A DNA stretch of 15,789 nucleotides, taken from Deltaproteobacteria bacterium. Its GTDB lineage: Bacteria; Desulfobacterota; Desulfobacteria; Desulfobacterales; JAFDCJ01. Each line of letters starts with the position of its first letter. Position 1 is the stretch's first letter. The translations under genes and the position numbers were made by a program. A model generated the notes under the pieces. The model was not told the DNA's origin and searched no databases. It was given only the letters and a program-made list of their open reading frames with translations. The stretch covers positions 1-15,789 of the forward strand of contig JAJRVC010000544.1 of NCBI GenBank assembly GCA_024277475.1, read 5' to 3'. Positions 6,624 through 13,167 of the stretch are shown here, piece by piece.

Positions 6624-6850
6624 CGCCCGCGATCCTTCCGGACCGAGTCTACGGTATCACTCAGGTTTCGCCCCTGAAGCTGTTTGCGCCATTGAGCAGC
6701 AACAGCCAAAAAGGATCTATTTGCCAGTTTAATTTCCTGTTCAAGGATTAACTTTATCTGTTCCTGAAGACTACGGCGATTTTTCTTTGCCATAGCCTGC
6801 AACCCGGTATAAAGATAGTCAGGAACGTTGCGGATGCTGATTGCTTTCAT
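6620..6850 (-). CDS. vapB: Antitoxin with ribbon-helix-helix-like N-terminus (VapB/FitA type)
   Basis: 76 residues run from ATG 6850, with GGAGG 4-5 bases upstream. The N-terminus MKAISIRNVPDYLYTGLQAMA, then KKNRRSLQEQIKLILE, fits the short beta strand plus two helices of Arc/FitA-type DNA-binding antitoxins. The C-terminal part (KQLQGRNLSDTVDSVRKDRGR) is the charged tail expected to occupy the toxin active site. It is encoded directly before the PIN toxin with a 4-base overlap. A 7 bp inverted repeat upstream (6869-6885) is a likely autoregulatory operator. Confidence 0.85.
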   Translation of the reverse strand: MKAISIRNVPDYLYTGLQAMAKKNRRSLQEQIKLILEQEIKLANRSFLAVAAQWRKQLQGRNLSDTVDSVRKDRGR

Positions 6851-6868
6851 ATTGCCTCCACAATTATT

Positions 6869-6885
6869 GATATCAAAATGATATC
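6869..6885. promoter_or_regulatory. Probable VapB/VapBC operator
   Basis: GATATCA-AAA-TGATATC is a perfect 7 bp inverted repeat, 19 bases before the antitoxin start. A further half-site-like TATATCAATATA lies just upstream (~6895-6906). Ribbon-helix-helix antitoxins typically bind such paired short palindromes and repress their own operon. The assignment is positional. Confidence 0.55.
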
Positions 6886-7094
6886 TTAAAAACTTATATC
6901 AATATAGCTCATGCAAAGGAGATAGTCAAGGCAACGATTAAGAGTGAATGCTTAATGATTTTTCCCGATCTAACCGTCAAAGGTTTCAAGGTTTTTGAAA
7001 AAGTACCGATATATTGCTTGAGAAATTTCAATTAGCCATCATTTTCTATGCTCGTGTTATTTGAACGGTTACATCAATTGCAGCCTGGAGGAAA

Positions 7095-7871
7095 ATGAAC
7101 GCGATCATTGTCAGTGACTTGCATATCGGATCTCAATACCTTCAATCCCGGATCTTAGAAGACTTTCTCGAAGCGCTTCCCAGGGAGCATGAATTCATCC
7201 TGAACGGCGATATTATCGACCGACCCTATTCAAAAATGAAAAAGTCGGACCGAAGAATCATAGACCGGCTTGAACAGATTTCTTTGGGTCAGAAGGTGGT
7301 TTGGATACGGGGTAATCATGACAACGGCTATACACCCACCGGGCTGGGAAAGATCAAGCTGACGCGTTCGTACAGCATCGGAAACAGACTTTTGATCACC
7401 CATGGAGATGATTTTGATGAAATCATGCCGCGCAGCCGGGTGTTCATAAAAGCTTTCAAATTGATCCACGATTTGAGAGTCAAGTTGGGAGCCAGGCCGG
7501 TGCACGTTGCGGAATATGCCAAAAAATGGAAATCCTTATACAGGGTCTTGCGAAAGAACGTCGCGTCGAATGCGGTTCGTTCTGCCGCTGAAAACGGTTT
7601 TGAAGCAGTTACCTGCGGGCATACCCACTATCCGGAAGATATGGTTGTGGCCGGCATCCGCTATATCAACACCGGTGCCTGGACCGAGCTTCCCGCCCAT
7701 TACCTCTATATTACCCCAGATGACATTGCTCTGAACCGGGTGGATTCATCGGGCATAGTGCATCACCGGAAATCTCCTTTATTGAATCAAACGGCAACCA
7801 AAATACCTTTTAACCCCGTTTGCCGGGGTTCCGCCCAAACGGGGCGGAGCGCCAGTGAAATTGCACCGTAG
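7095..7871 (+). CDS. Calcineurin-like metallophosphoesterase, LpxH-like (UDP-2,3-diacylglucosamine diphosphatase family)
   Basis: 258 residues run from ATG 7095 with GGAGG 4 bases upstream. All metal-binding motifs are present: DLH (Asp8, His10), NGD (Asp39), GNHD (74-76), THGDDFD (His103) and GHTHYP (176-178). The arrangement, with a helical insertion between HGDD and GHTH rich in basic residues, resembles the LpxH group that removes UMP from UDP-2,3-diacylglucosamine in lipid A synthesis. Related enzymes of unknown substrate share the pattern, so no symbol is given. The last ~20 residues (after TATKIPFNPVCRG) are encoded by a pair of GC-rich hairpins and look like a readthrough extension rather than a conserved domain. 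It is a single-gene unit. Confidence 0.85.
   Translation: MNAIIVSDLHIGSQYLQSRILEDFLEALPREHEFILNGDIIDRPYSKMKKSDRRIIDRLEQISLGQKVVWIRGNHDNGYTPTGLGKIKLTRSYSIGNRLLITHGDDFDEIMPRSRVFIKAFKLIHDLRVKLGARPVHVAEYAKKWKSLYRVLRKNVASNAVRSAAENGFEAVTCGHTHYPEDMVVAGIRYINTGAWTELPAHYLYITPDDIALNRVDSSGIVHHRKSPLLNQTATKIPFNPVCRGSAQTGRSASEIAP
7812..7847 (+). terminator. Tandem GC-rich hairpins at the 3' end of the phosphoesterase gene
   Basis: AACCCCG/CGGGGTT (7812-7818 with 7824-7830, 5-base loop) is followed immediately by CCGCCC/GGGCGG (7831-7836 with 7842-7847). They lie inside the last codons. No T-tract follows, so factor-independent termination is doubtful. They may be an inserted short palindromic repeat that altered the C-terminus. 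Confidence 0.4.
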
Positions 7872-8795
7872 CCGGTGCCGGAGTATTGGAGTGAGGGAAT
7901 GATAAATAAGTAGATACCCGGGTCCAGAGGACCAGGATTCCGATGTTGGATTGAAATAATGAAAAAAAATAAAACGTGTTTGGACCTCATGAAAACAAGG
8001 GCAAAAGAATGAAATCAGATCTTTTTCCGCTTTTTATGCATAGTATCCCAACATTCCATGTGGCTTCCCAATGTGGATGGCCACAAAAAAACACTATATT
8101 TTCAACCAATTGTAGAATCCCCGAGACGTTTCAACTAGGGTGACGAAAATTCTCATATCGGGGCCTTTAACTTCTATCTCATTTTTATTCCTCTTTTGGG
8201 GTAAGGTTTCGGGTGTCAGTGTTCAGCCCCGCCGCCGGCCAAAAAAACGCCCGGTCAAATCGAAAAAGAAACTGATGAACGTCGAACATCGAATAATGAA
8301 TTCCGTCAATTTTATTAAAAGAACTGAGCAACACCCGGCGCAAGCGCCTGCGCCTCCGGCCTGTAAGCCTACGGGATATAAACCTACAGGCTGGAAGCGC
8401 TGCGCGAGCGAAGGTTCCATTCGAAATTCGATTCGGCTGCTTTCGACATGCTCAAGCCCTGAGCTTGCCGAAGGGCTTGTTGCAAGCTGCGGTCTTTAGA
8501 TCATGTCTTCAGCGTGATTCGCTTGTTTAAAAATTAGATAAAGCGTAGCGTCATCAATATTCGACGTTCGATGTTCGACGTTCAATCTGTTTGCTGTTTA
8601 ATCCAGGCCCGGTCATCGAAGCAGCCGGCTTAATCATCAAGAAAACCGTGCCATTTAGGCGTAGTTTCACACGAGGATATGCTATTGCCTCTACCTTTCC
8701 TGAAACCTGAAACCAAATTCGCGCGGGACGAAACCGGTGTAAAAAGTTAAGTCTATGTGCATCAAGTTACAGGTGAATTTTCATCACCCCACGTT
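7872..8795. other. Gene-free repeat mosaic (~920 bp)
   Basis: I see no gene. The stretch holds GGTCC-AGA-GGACC (7921-7933) and a perfect 18 bp inverted pair TGAACGTCGAACATCGAA at 8276-8293 with its complement at 8567-8584. Inside that pair are stem-loops at 8359-8391 and 8453-8479. An open frame 8140-8499 on the + strand is made of these repeats (for example TCSSPELAEGL) and is not credible as a gene. The cytochrome oxidase operon ends at 8796 with no obvious terminator. Confidence 0.6.
8276..8584. repeat. Inverted 18 bp repeats (ACGTTCGATGTTC family) around palindromic REP-like units
   Basis: TGAACGTCGAACATCGAA at 8276-8293 is perfectly complementary to 8567-8584. A third member, with ACGTTCGATGTT twice at a 14-base period, is at 15614-15640 near the right edge. 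Between the first two are GCCTGTA/TACAGGC (8359-8365 with 8385-8391) and CAAGCCCT/AGGGCTTG (8453-8460 with 8472-8479, loop GAGCTTGCCGA). The latter matches the widespread REP-like hairpins seen between genes in many proteobacteria. Confidence 0.7.
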
Positions 8796-11312
8796 TCAAC
8801 TATTCCTGCGCACCAGCATCAGTGTATTGCCGGTTACACTCAGACTGCTCAGCAGCATCGCAGTAACTGCTACCAGAGGGTTGAGCAGGCCGCTCATGGC
8901 GATGGGGATACCGATGGCATTGTAAAGGAAGGTGAAGTATAGATTCTGGGTAATTTTTTTATTGACCTGTTTGGAAAAATTTAAAAAATCTATGATTTGC
9001 CCGGTTTCTGCGCGCATGAGCGTGATGTCGGCGGCTTCCTTGCTCAGCTGGCCACCTGAATGAACGGCCATGGAAAGATCGGCCTGCACCAGTGCCGGGG
9101 CATCGTTTATGCCGTCACCCACCATGGCCACCCGAACTCCCTGTTTTTGCCATGCGCGCACAAAGGCCGCCTTTTCACGGGGCAGTTTGTCTCCGTAGGA
9201 TTCTTTAATACCGACTTTATCTCCAATGGCCCGGGTGGTCTGATCGCCGTCTCCGGAGACAAGTGCCAGTCGGTAGCCGTGATCCCTGAGTTTTTCGACA
9301 GTTGTTGATGCATCTCTGCGAAGGCTGTCACCAAAAACAAAAACGGCTGCCGGTAGGCCATCGATCCCCAGATATACCAGGGAATATTTGGCTTGATCAT
9401 TAGAGATTTTTTTTGCTTGAAATAGATCCTGCTTTTCAAGTTCCAGCGATAAGAAGGCCGCCGAACCGATTTTGATTCTCTTGCCTGCTTTCTCTCCGGA
9501 CAACCCATTTTCATCAGACTTGATATTTTTAACGGGGGCCGGGCGAATTTTATTTTTGTTCGCCTGTCTCAGGATTTCCAGAGCGATAAAATGATCGGAT
9601 TTGGTTTCCAGACCGGCTGCCAGAGACAGAGCCTCATCGGCAGTTACCGGGGCAACCGGGAGTATATCCAACAGATTCCATTTCCCCTCGGTGACCGTTC
9701 CGGTCTTGTCAAAAACAAAAGCATTGATTTTGCCGGATTGCTCGAACGCGGAAAAATTTCGCACCAGGATTCCTTTTTTGCCGGCGATGGATATACCGGC
9801 AACCCGGGCCAGGGGTATGGCGATTCCCAGGGCGCAGGGGCAGGAAATGACCAGAACGGTGACTGCCCGCAGAATGGATTCTTCATATGAATAACCTGTC
9901 AACAGGCAACCCGCTGCGGTGCCCACCGCAAGTGATAGAATAGCCGGGACAAACCACTGTAAAATAACATCGGTTTTTCCCTCAAGAGGGGTTTTGGTCA
10001 GCAGGGTTTTTTCGATGATTTTCATCATTTGTCCCAGCGTGGAGTTTTCCCCGATCTTTTCAGCCCTGATCCTTAGGCTGCCGTTAATGATGCGGCTGCC
10101 GCTTCGTACCTGATCACCTGCTTTTCTAAATACCGGCAAAGGTTCACCGGTCAATGAAGTTTCGTCCACCGAAGCGGTGCCTGATAGGATTCTGCCGTCT
10201 GCAGCAATGATTTCACTTTCACCTACCCAGAACAGGTCTTTTTCTGCCAGCTGCTCCACGGCAACATAGCGACCTTCCGGATATTGATCCGTGCTGAGTC
10301 TGACTTTTTTTGGCTTCAGGGAGAAAAAGAATTCCAGACTTTCCAGCACCCTGCTTTTAGCCCGGTTCTCCAGGATTTTGCCCAGCAGCACCAGGGTGAT
10401 CAGCATGGCAGCCGTGTCATAATAAAGGTGGATACCGCCCGAAAAAAGATTCACGGTGCTGTAAAAATAGGCACTCAATGAGCCGATGATAATCAAAGTT
10501 TCCATGCTGAAAGCTGCATGGGTCAGTCCGGACCATGCTTTTTTGAAAAATTCGAATCCACCGTACGCCAGCACGAAGGTAGCCATGATAAATGTCGGCC
10601 AGGAGAGTTTATAAATCGTATCCCGGGTGAGGTCGGTGAAGAATCCCGCGTACAGAGCGTAAGACAACATCATAATATTCAGGGTCAAAACAGTGGATAT
10701 CGCAAAGCGCAAAAGTTCTTTTTTTCTCCAAAGAGCATTGCCGGACTCTTCGGGAACTGCCGCGTTATATCCTAATTTGCCGATGGCGCGGATAATCCGG
10801 GTTGGTGAAGTTTGAACGGGGTGGTAATGCAAATGAATCCGGTCGGTAGAAAAATTGCAGGATGAATCCATGATACCGGCAGTTTTTTTAAGCATTTCAT
10901 CAATTAACCAGGCACAGGACGGACACCACATATTGCCGACTTTAAGATTCAGGCTCAGTACATTTTTCGGGGATGCGGCAACACTATCTTCGGGCAGGGG
11001 TTTGTCGAAAGCTGCCGGTGTTGAAAATTCGGTTTCAGGGGCTATCGTCTTTGAGGCTAAATCAGCTTCAGAATTAGGAATAATGCCCTGCTCCCGGCAC
11101 TGCTTGAACAGTTCGGTTTCCCTGAACATTTGGGGATCACTTGCATCGCAGGCTGCCAGCAGGATGTTAAAAACCTGGCGGCACCCTATGCAACAAAAGG
11201 AATAAGAGGTTCCGGAAAGAGAAACAGTAATGTTTTCTTGATGCAGGCGCAATCCGCAAAGATCGCAGACCACGGCAGGAGAAGGGAAATTTTTGGGGTT
11301 CGATTTTGGCAA
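8796..11312 (-). CDS. ccoI: Copper-translocating P1B-type ATPase for cbb3 oxidase assembly (FixI/CcoI)
   Basis: 838 residues. The start is TTG at 11312: no ATG occurs in frame back to the preceding stop, and the purine-rich CGGGATAAA lies just before. The N-terminal cysteine module has CDLCG (16-20) and CCIGC (40-44), the extension typical of FixI/CcoI. It is followed by a heavy-metal domain with WCPSC (129-133), eight hydrophobic segments, TGE (388-390), the transport motif CPC (491-493), the phosphorylated aspartate in DKTGT (535-539), and GDGINDAP (732-739). YN (797-798) and ML-SS (819-823) in the last helices fit P1B-1 Cu(I) specificity. The His of the HP nucleotide motif is in SDHFIA (572-577) and is not followed by proline. 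It moves Cu(I) across the inner membrane for CuB of CcoN. It is the last gene of the cco cluster, 86 bases after the cytochrome c gene. Confidence 0.93.
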   Translation of the reverse strand: MPKSNPKNFPSPAVVCDLCGLRLHQENITVSLSGTSYSFCCIGCRQVFNILLAACDASDPQMFRETELFKQCREQGIIPNSEADLASKTIAPETEFSTPAAFDKPLPEDSVAASPKNVLSLNLKVGNMWCPSCAWLIDEMLKKTAGIMDSSCNFSTDRIHLHYHPVQTSPTRIIRAIGKLGYNAAVPEESGNALWRKKELLRFAISTVLTLNIMMLSYALYAGFFTDLTRDTIYKLSWPTFIMATFVLAYGGFEFFKKAWSGLTHAAFSMETLIIIGSLSAYFYSTVNLFSGGIHLYYDTAAMLITLVLLGKILENRAKSRVLESLEFFFSLKPKKVRLSTDQYPEGRYVAVEQLAEKDLFWVGESEIIAADGRILSGTASVDETSLTGEPLPVFRKAGDQVRSGSRIINGSLRIRAEKIGENSTLGQMMKIIEKTLLTKTPLEGKTDVILQWFVPAILSLAVGTAAGCLLTGYSYEESILRAVTVLVISCPCALGIAIPLARVAGISIAGKKGILVRNFSAFEQSGKINAFVFDKTGTVTEGKWNLLDILPVAPVTADEALSLAAGLETKSDHFIALEILRQANKNKIRPAPVKNIKSDENGLSGEKAGKRIKIGSAAFLSLELEKQDLFQAKKISNDQAKYSLVYLGIDGLPAAVFVFGDSLRRDASTTVEKLRDHGYRLALVSGDGDQTTRAIGDKVGIKESYGDKLPREKAAFVRAWQKQGVRVAMVGDGINDAPALVQADLSMAVHSGGQLSKEAADITLMRAETGQIIDFLNFSKQVNKKITQNLYFTFLYNAIGIPIAMSGLLNPLVAVTAMLLSSLSVTGNTLMLVRRNS

Positions 11313-11398
11313 TTTATCCCGATTCCGAAAACAGAGATAACATAAACTATGAAATTAGCCGCCTGTGACGGGACTTTTTCCGAGCAGAGGGCGCGGTA

Positions 11399-11917
11399 CT
11401 ACCGGAGACCGAGGGACTTGACATAGGCGACAACACGCAAGCGATCCATGGCACTTATGGTGGTGGCCAGCGCGGGCTGACGGCCGCCCGGAATTCCGTA
11501 ACTGATCTCTTTGAAAAGGGCACCTTCAGATTTGGAGCGAACTTTTGTGCTTCTTAAGTCTGTCGGAGTGGGAGCAAAACTCTGGCCTACCGTGCCGTAT
11601 CCGTCGTGATTTTTACCGTGGCACTGGGCGCAATAGGTAAAATAGACCGTTTTTCCAAGTTTGAGGGTGGTTTCAGGGTCATCATGCTCCAGGGGAGACT
11701 TTAACTCATCAGCCGCAACGACAAAATAGTTTTCCTCCCCGCCGGTGAAGGGCACCAGGCCTGCTTCCATAATCGGCATGGGCTGTTCATAGGGCTTGAC
11801 GGCAGGGGTTTCCCGCATGCGACCGTAAATGAAATTATTATCATAATACACCAGGGCCTCATAGGCCGCAAAGGCAATGACTGCCACGGCAATAAGCAGT
11901 AGAAATCCTTTTTTCAT
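11399..11917 (-). CDS. Membrane-anchored monoheme cytochrome c of the cbb3 operon
   Basis: 172 residues from ATG 11917, directly after the TAA of the preceding gene, with AGGGGAG upstream. An uncleaved N-terminal signal-anchor (KKGFLLLIAVAVIAFAAYEAL) leads to a periplasmic domain with heme attachment CAQCH (96-100) followed by GKNHDGYGTVG. The C-terminal helix DRLRVVAYVKSLG is standard for class I cytochromes. The usual sixth-ligand block (G-x-MPA) is replaced by GIPGGRQPALATTIS, with Gln147 at the expected Met position. It probably passes electrons to the oxidase or acts as its third subunit. It could instead belong to the alternative-complex-III-like cytochromes. Confidence 0.85.
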   Translation of the reverse strand: MKKGFLLLIAVAVIAFAAYEALVYYDNNFIYGRMRETPAVKPYEQPMPIMEAGLVPFTGGEENYFVVAADELKSPLEHDDPETTLKLGKTVYFTYCAQCHGKNHDGYGTVGQSFAPTPTDLRSTKVRSKSEGALFKEISYGIPGGRQPALATTISAMDRLRVVAYVKSLGLR

Positions 11918-12154
11918 TTATTCTCCCCTGATGCCCCGGACGTGCTGCGGATGCGGCAACAGTTCATAAATCGCGTAGGGAGACTGGCCCGGAACATCTT
12001 TTAGCGGCCGATATGCCCATGTGGGCTGCCCCAGGTCGCCGATAACATAAAAGGCATACAATCCCTGGGCAAGGATAATGAACACACAAAAAGCAATCCC
12101 CAGCCAGGTTTTTGCGGCGGATTCTTTGTGATCTGTTTGTGCCATATTAACCAT
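11918..12154 (-). CDS. Unknown 78-residue single-span membrane protein in the cbb3 operon
   Basis: ATG 12154 (AGG 8 bases upstream; a second in-frame ATG at 12145 is possible) to TAA 11918, which abuts the cytochrome c start with no gap. One hydrophobic segment (TWLGIAFCVFIILAQGLYAFYVIG) is followed by a polar tail rich in Pro and aromatic residues (PTWAYRPLKDVPGQSPYAIY, ending LPHPQHVRGIRGE). I do not recognise a family. The tight coupling to the cytochrome gene and its place among oxidase genes suggest a small subunit or assembly factor of the cbb3 complex. No heme or metal motif is present. Confidence 0.75.
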   Translation of the reverse strand: MVNMAQTDHKESAAKTWLGIAFCVFIILAQGLYAFYVIGDLGQPTWAYRPLKDVPGQSPYAIYELLPHPQHVRGIRGE

Positions 12155-12200
12155 TTTACATGCCTAAAAAGTTAACAAACGAAATCAAGTATCCAGCATC

Positions 12201-12256
12201 GCTTCGCCTCACCACCAGTATAGGTTTTTCATCGGCTCGTCGGTTTGAGGCGAAGC
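12201..12256. repeat. Long-loop inverted repeat GCTTCGCCTCA in a cco spacer
   Basis: GCTTCGCCTCA (12201-12211) and TGAGGCGAAGC (12246-12256) are perfect 11 bp complements with a 34-base loop. They lie four bases after the stop of the small CcoP-like gene and end at TCAAGTATCCAGCATC (12185-12200), a second member of the repeat family found at 2735-2750. This may be an mRNA-processing hairpin or an inserted intergenic repeat. Confidence 0.6.
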
Positions 12257-12260
12257 TTCG

Positions 12261-12536
12261 CTATATCTTCACCTCCAGTACACCGTGCATCAAAATATAA
12301 AAGAAAGCCCAAATGACGGTTCCGGCAACGATCAAGATCATTACCAGGGGAAAAGGAGCATTTCTATCTTCAATTTTCTCGGGGTAGCGGTAAAAAATCT
12401 TCCTTTTGCGTTGCTGCCAACCTTTTGTGTAAAAATGACTGTAAGCCAGGGCCAGCCAGAAAACCAACATAAAAATCAATGTAGGAATGACATAAAGGAT
12501 TATATCCTGAAAGTTTGATAGTTCAAATAAACGCAT
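12261..12536 (-). CDS. Small two-span membrane protein resembling CcoQ or the heme-free N-terminus of CcoP
   Basis: ATG 12536 with GGGAG 9 bases upstream gives 91 residues. A GTG at 12554 in the same frame is less likely. Two membrane segments (DIILYVIPTLIFMLVFWLAL and FPLVMILIVAGTVIWAFFYI) flank a basic loop with RYPEKIEDRNAP. That acidic-Asn-Ala-Pro segment before the second helix recalls the EDNPLP segment that precedes the second helix of CcoP, but the heme-binding domains of CcoP are absent. In this operon the heme domain may have moved to the CcoO-like protein. It could equally be a CcoQ-type or CcoH-like accessory subunit. Confidence 0.7.
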   Translation of the reverse strand: MRLFELSNFQDIILYVIPTLIFMLVFWLALAYSHFYTKGWQQRKRKIFYRYPEKIEDRNAPFPLVMILIVAGTVIWAFFYILMHGVLEVKI

Positions 12537-12554
12537 GCTGTGGTCTCCCGGCAC

Positions 12555-12849
12555 CGGATATTCACGGGTTCAAAGGTTCAAGGTTCCATTCTCGTCCCTG
12601 GACTGCATTTTGGAATAGTATTTACGACAAAAGCGTTAGCTTTGCCAGCCTAATCCAGAATTTGGAGCCAAATAGGCAATTATTAGGCAAAATGAGCATT
12701 TTTAACGAGAACTTCGGGTCTTTAATGCCTCTTTGTCCTTAACCCTGAACGTTGAACCCCGAACCTGTGAACGGTTACAGGATTGGTTGCAGACCGACGG
12801 CTTAACCCAACCTACGATTTATCGTATAGGCTCACGAAGTGAATATCCC
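12555..12849. other. Gene-free spacer within the cco operon, filled with repeats
   Basis: No credible gene. It contains a GGTTCAAAGGTTCAAGGTTCC stretch (~12567-12586), AACCCTGAAC..GAACCTGTGAAC (12741-12772), a TAACCCAACC motif of a kind widespread between bacterial genes, and the palindrome TACGAT-TT-ATCGTA (12813-12826). The distance between ccoS-like and ccoP-like genes (~310 bases) is unusual for an operon otherwise packed closely. Confidence 0.55.
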
Positions 12850-13140
12850 CTAGAAAAAAAGCGCATAGATCAACACGGCTGCACTGGCTGCCAACCCGGC
12901 AAAAGCCAGGAAAAAAAGAGCGTATACCTCATAGCGGCTGGCTTTTGAAGCTGCTCGAATGTCGCGATCGGTCTCATTTTCCAAAGGAAGAAACCGGGCC
13001 CGCTGTTGATCGCTAAATTGTTCGTTTTTTACTGCCCAGATAAAAACGGTTACGCTGATGAAAAAGCCGATGAGCAGGTATGTGATGAAGTATGGGTAGT
13101 ACATGTGTATGCGTTCACAGGTTCAGAGGTTTAGGGTTAC
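12741..13140. repeat. GAACCTGTGAAC repeats flanking the ccoS-like gene in inverted orientation
   Basis: GAACCTGTGAAC at 12761-12772 is perfectly complementary to GTTCACAGGTTC at 13113-13124. Each is preceded on its own strand by AACCCT followed by loosely periodic AACC units. A third relative is at about 12565-12586 (CACGGGTTCAAAGGTTC). The two exact 12-mers bracket only the ccoS-like gene (12850-13104), which could therefore have been inserted with them or be able to invert. Confidence 0.65.
12850..13104 (-). CDS. ccoS: CcoS-like cbb3 oxidase assembly protein, with an extra membrane span
   Basis: 84 residues. The N-terminal half (YLLIGFFISVTVFIWAVKNEQF, then SDQQRARFLPLENE) matches the CcoS pattern: one helix ending F-x-WAV, then a basic/polar residue, QF-x-D and a basic stretch. 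CcoS is needed for heme and copper insertion into the cbb3 core. Ordinary CcoS is ~50-70 residues with one helix. Here a second helix (ALFFLAFAGLAASAAVLIYAL) follows. It lies 63 bases after the diheme subunit. The symbol rests on the short motif and context. Confidence 0.65.
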   Translation of the reverse strand: MYYPYFITYLLIGFFISVTVFIWAVKNEQFSDQQRARFLPLENETDRDIRAASKASRYEVYALFFLAFAGLAASAAVLIYALFF

Positions 13141-13167
13141 CTTTTAGTCATTTTAGGCATCCCTTTT

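Noticed and set aside
8140..8499. 119-codon open frame on the + strand
   Set aside because: It is built from intergenic repeats and hairpins, has no ribosome-binding site and gives typical REP-translation strings (SSPELAEGL). It is not a gene.
8273..8585. Possible CRISPR array because of repeated ~18-mers
   Set aside because: There are only two long copies, in inverted orientation and ~270 bp apart, with no regular spacers or cas genes.
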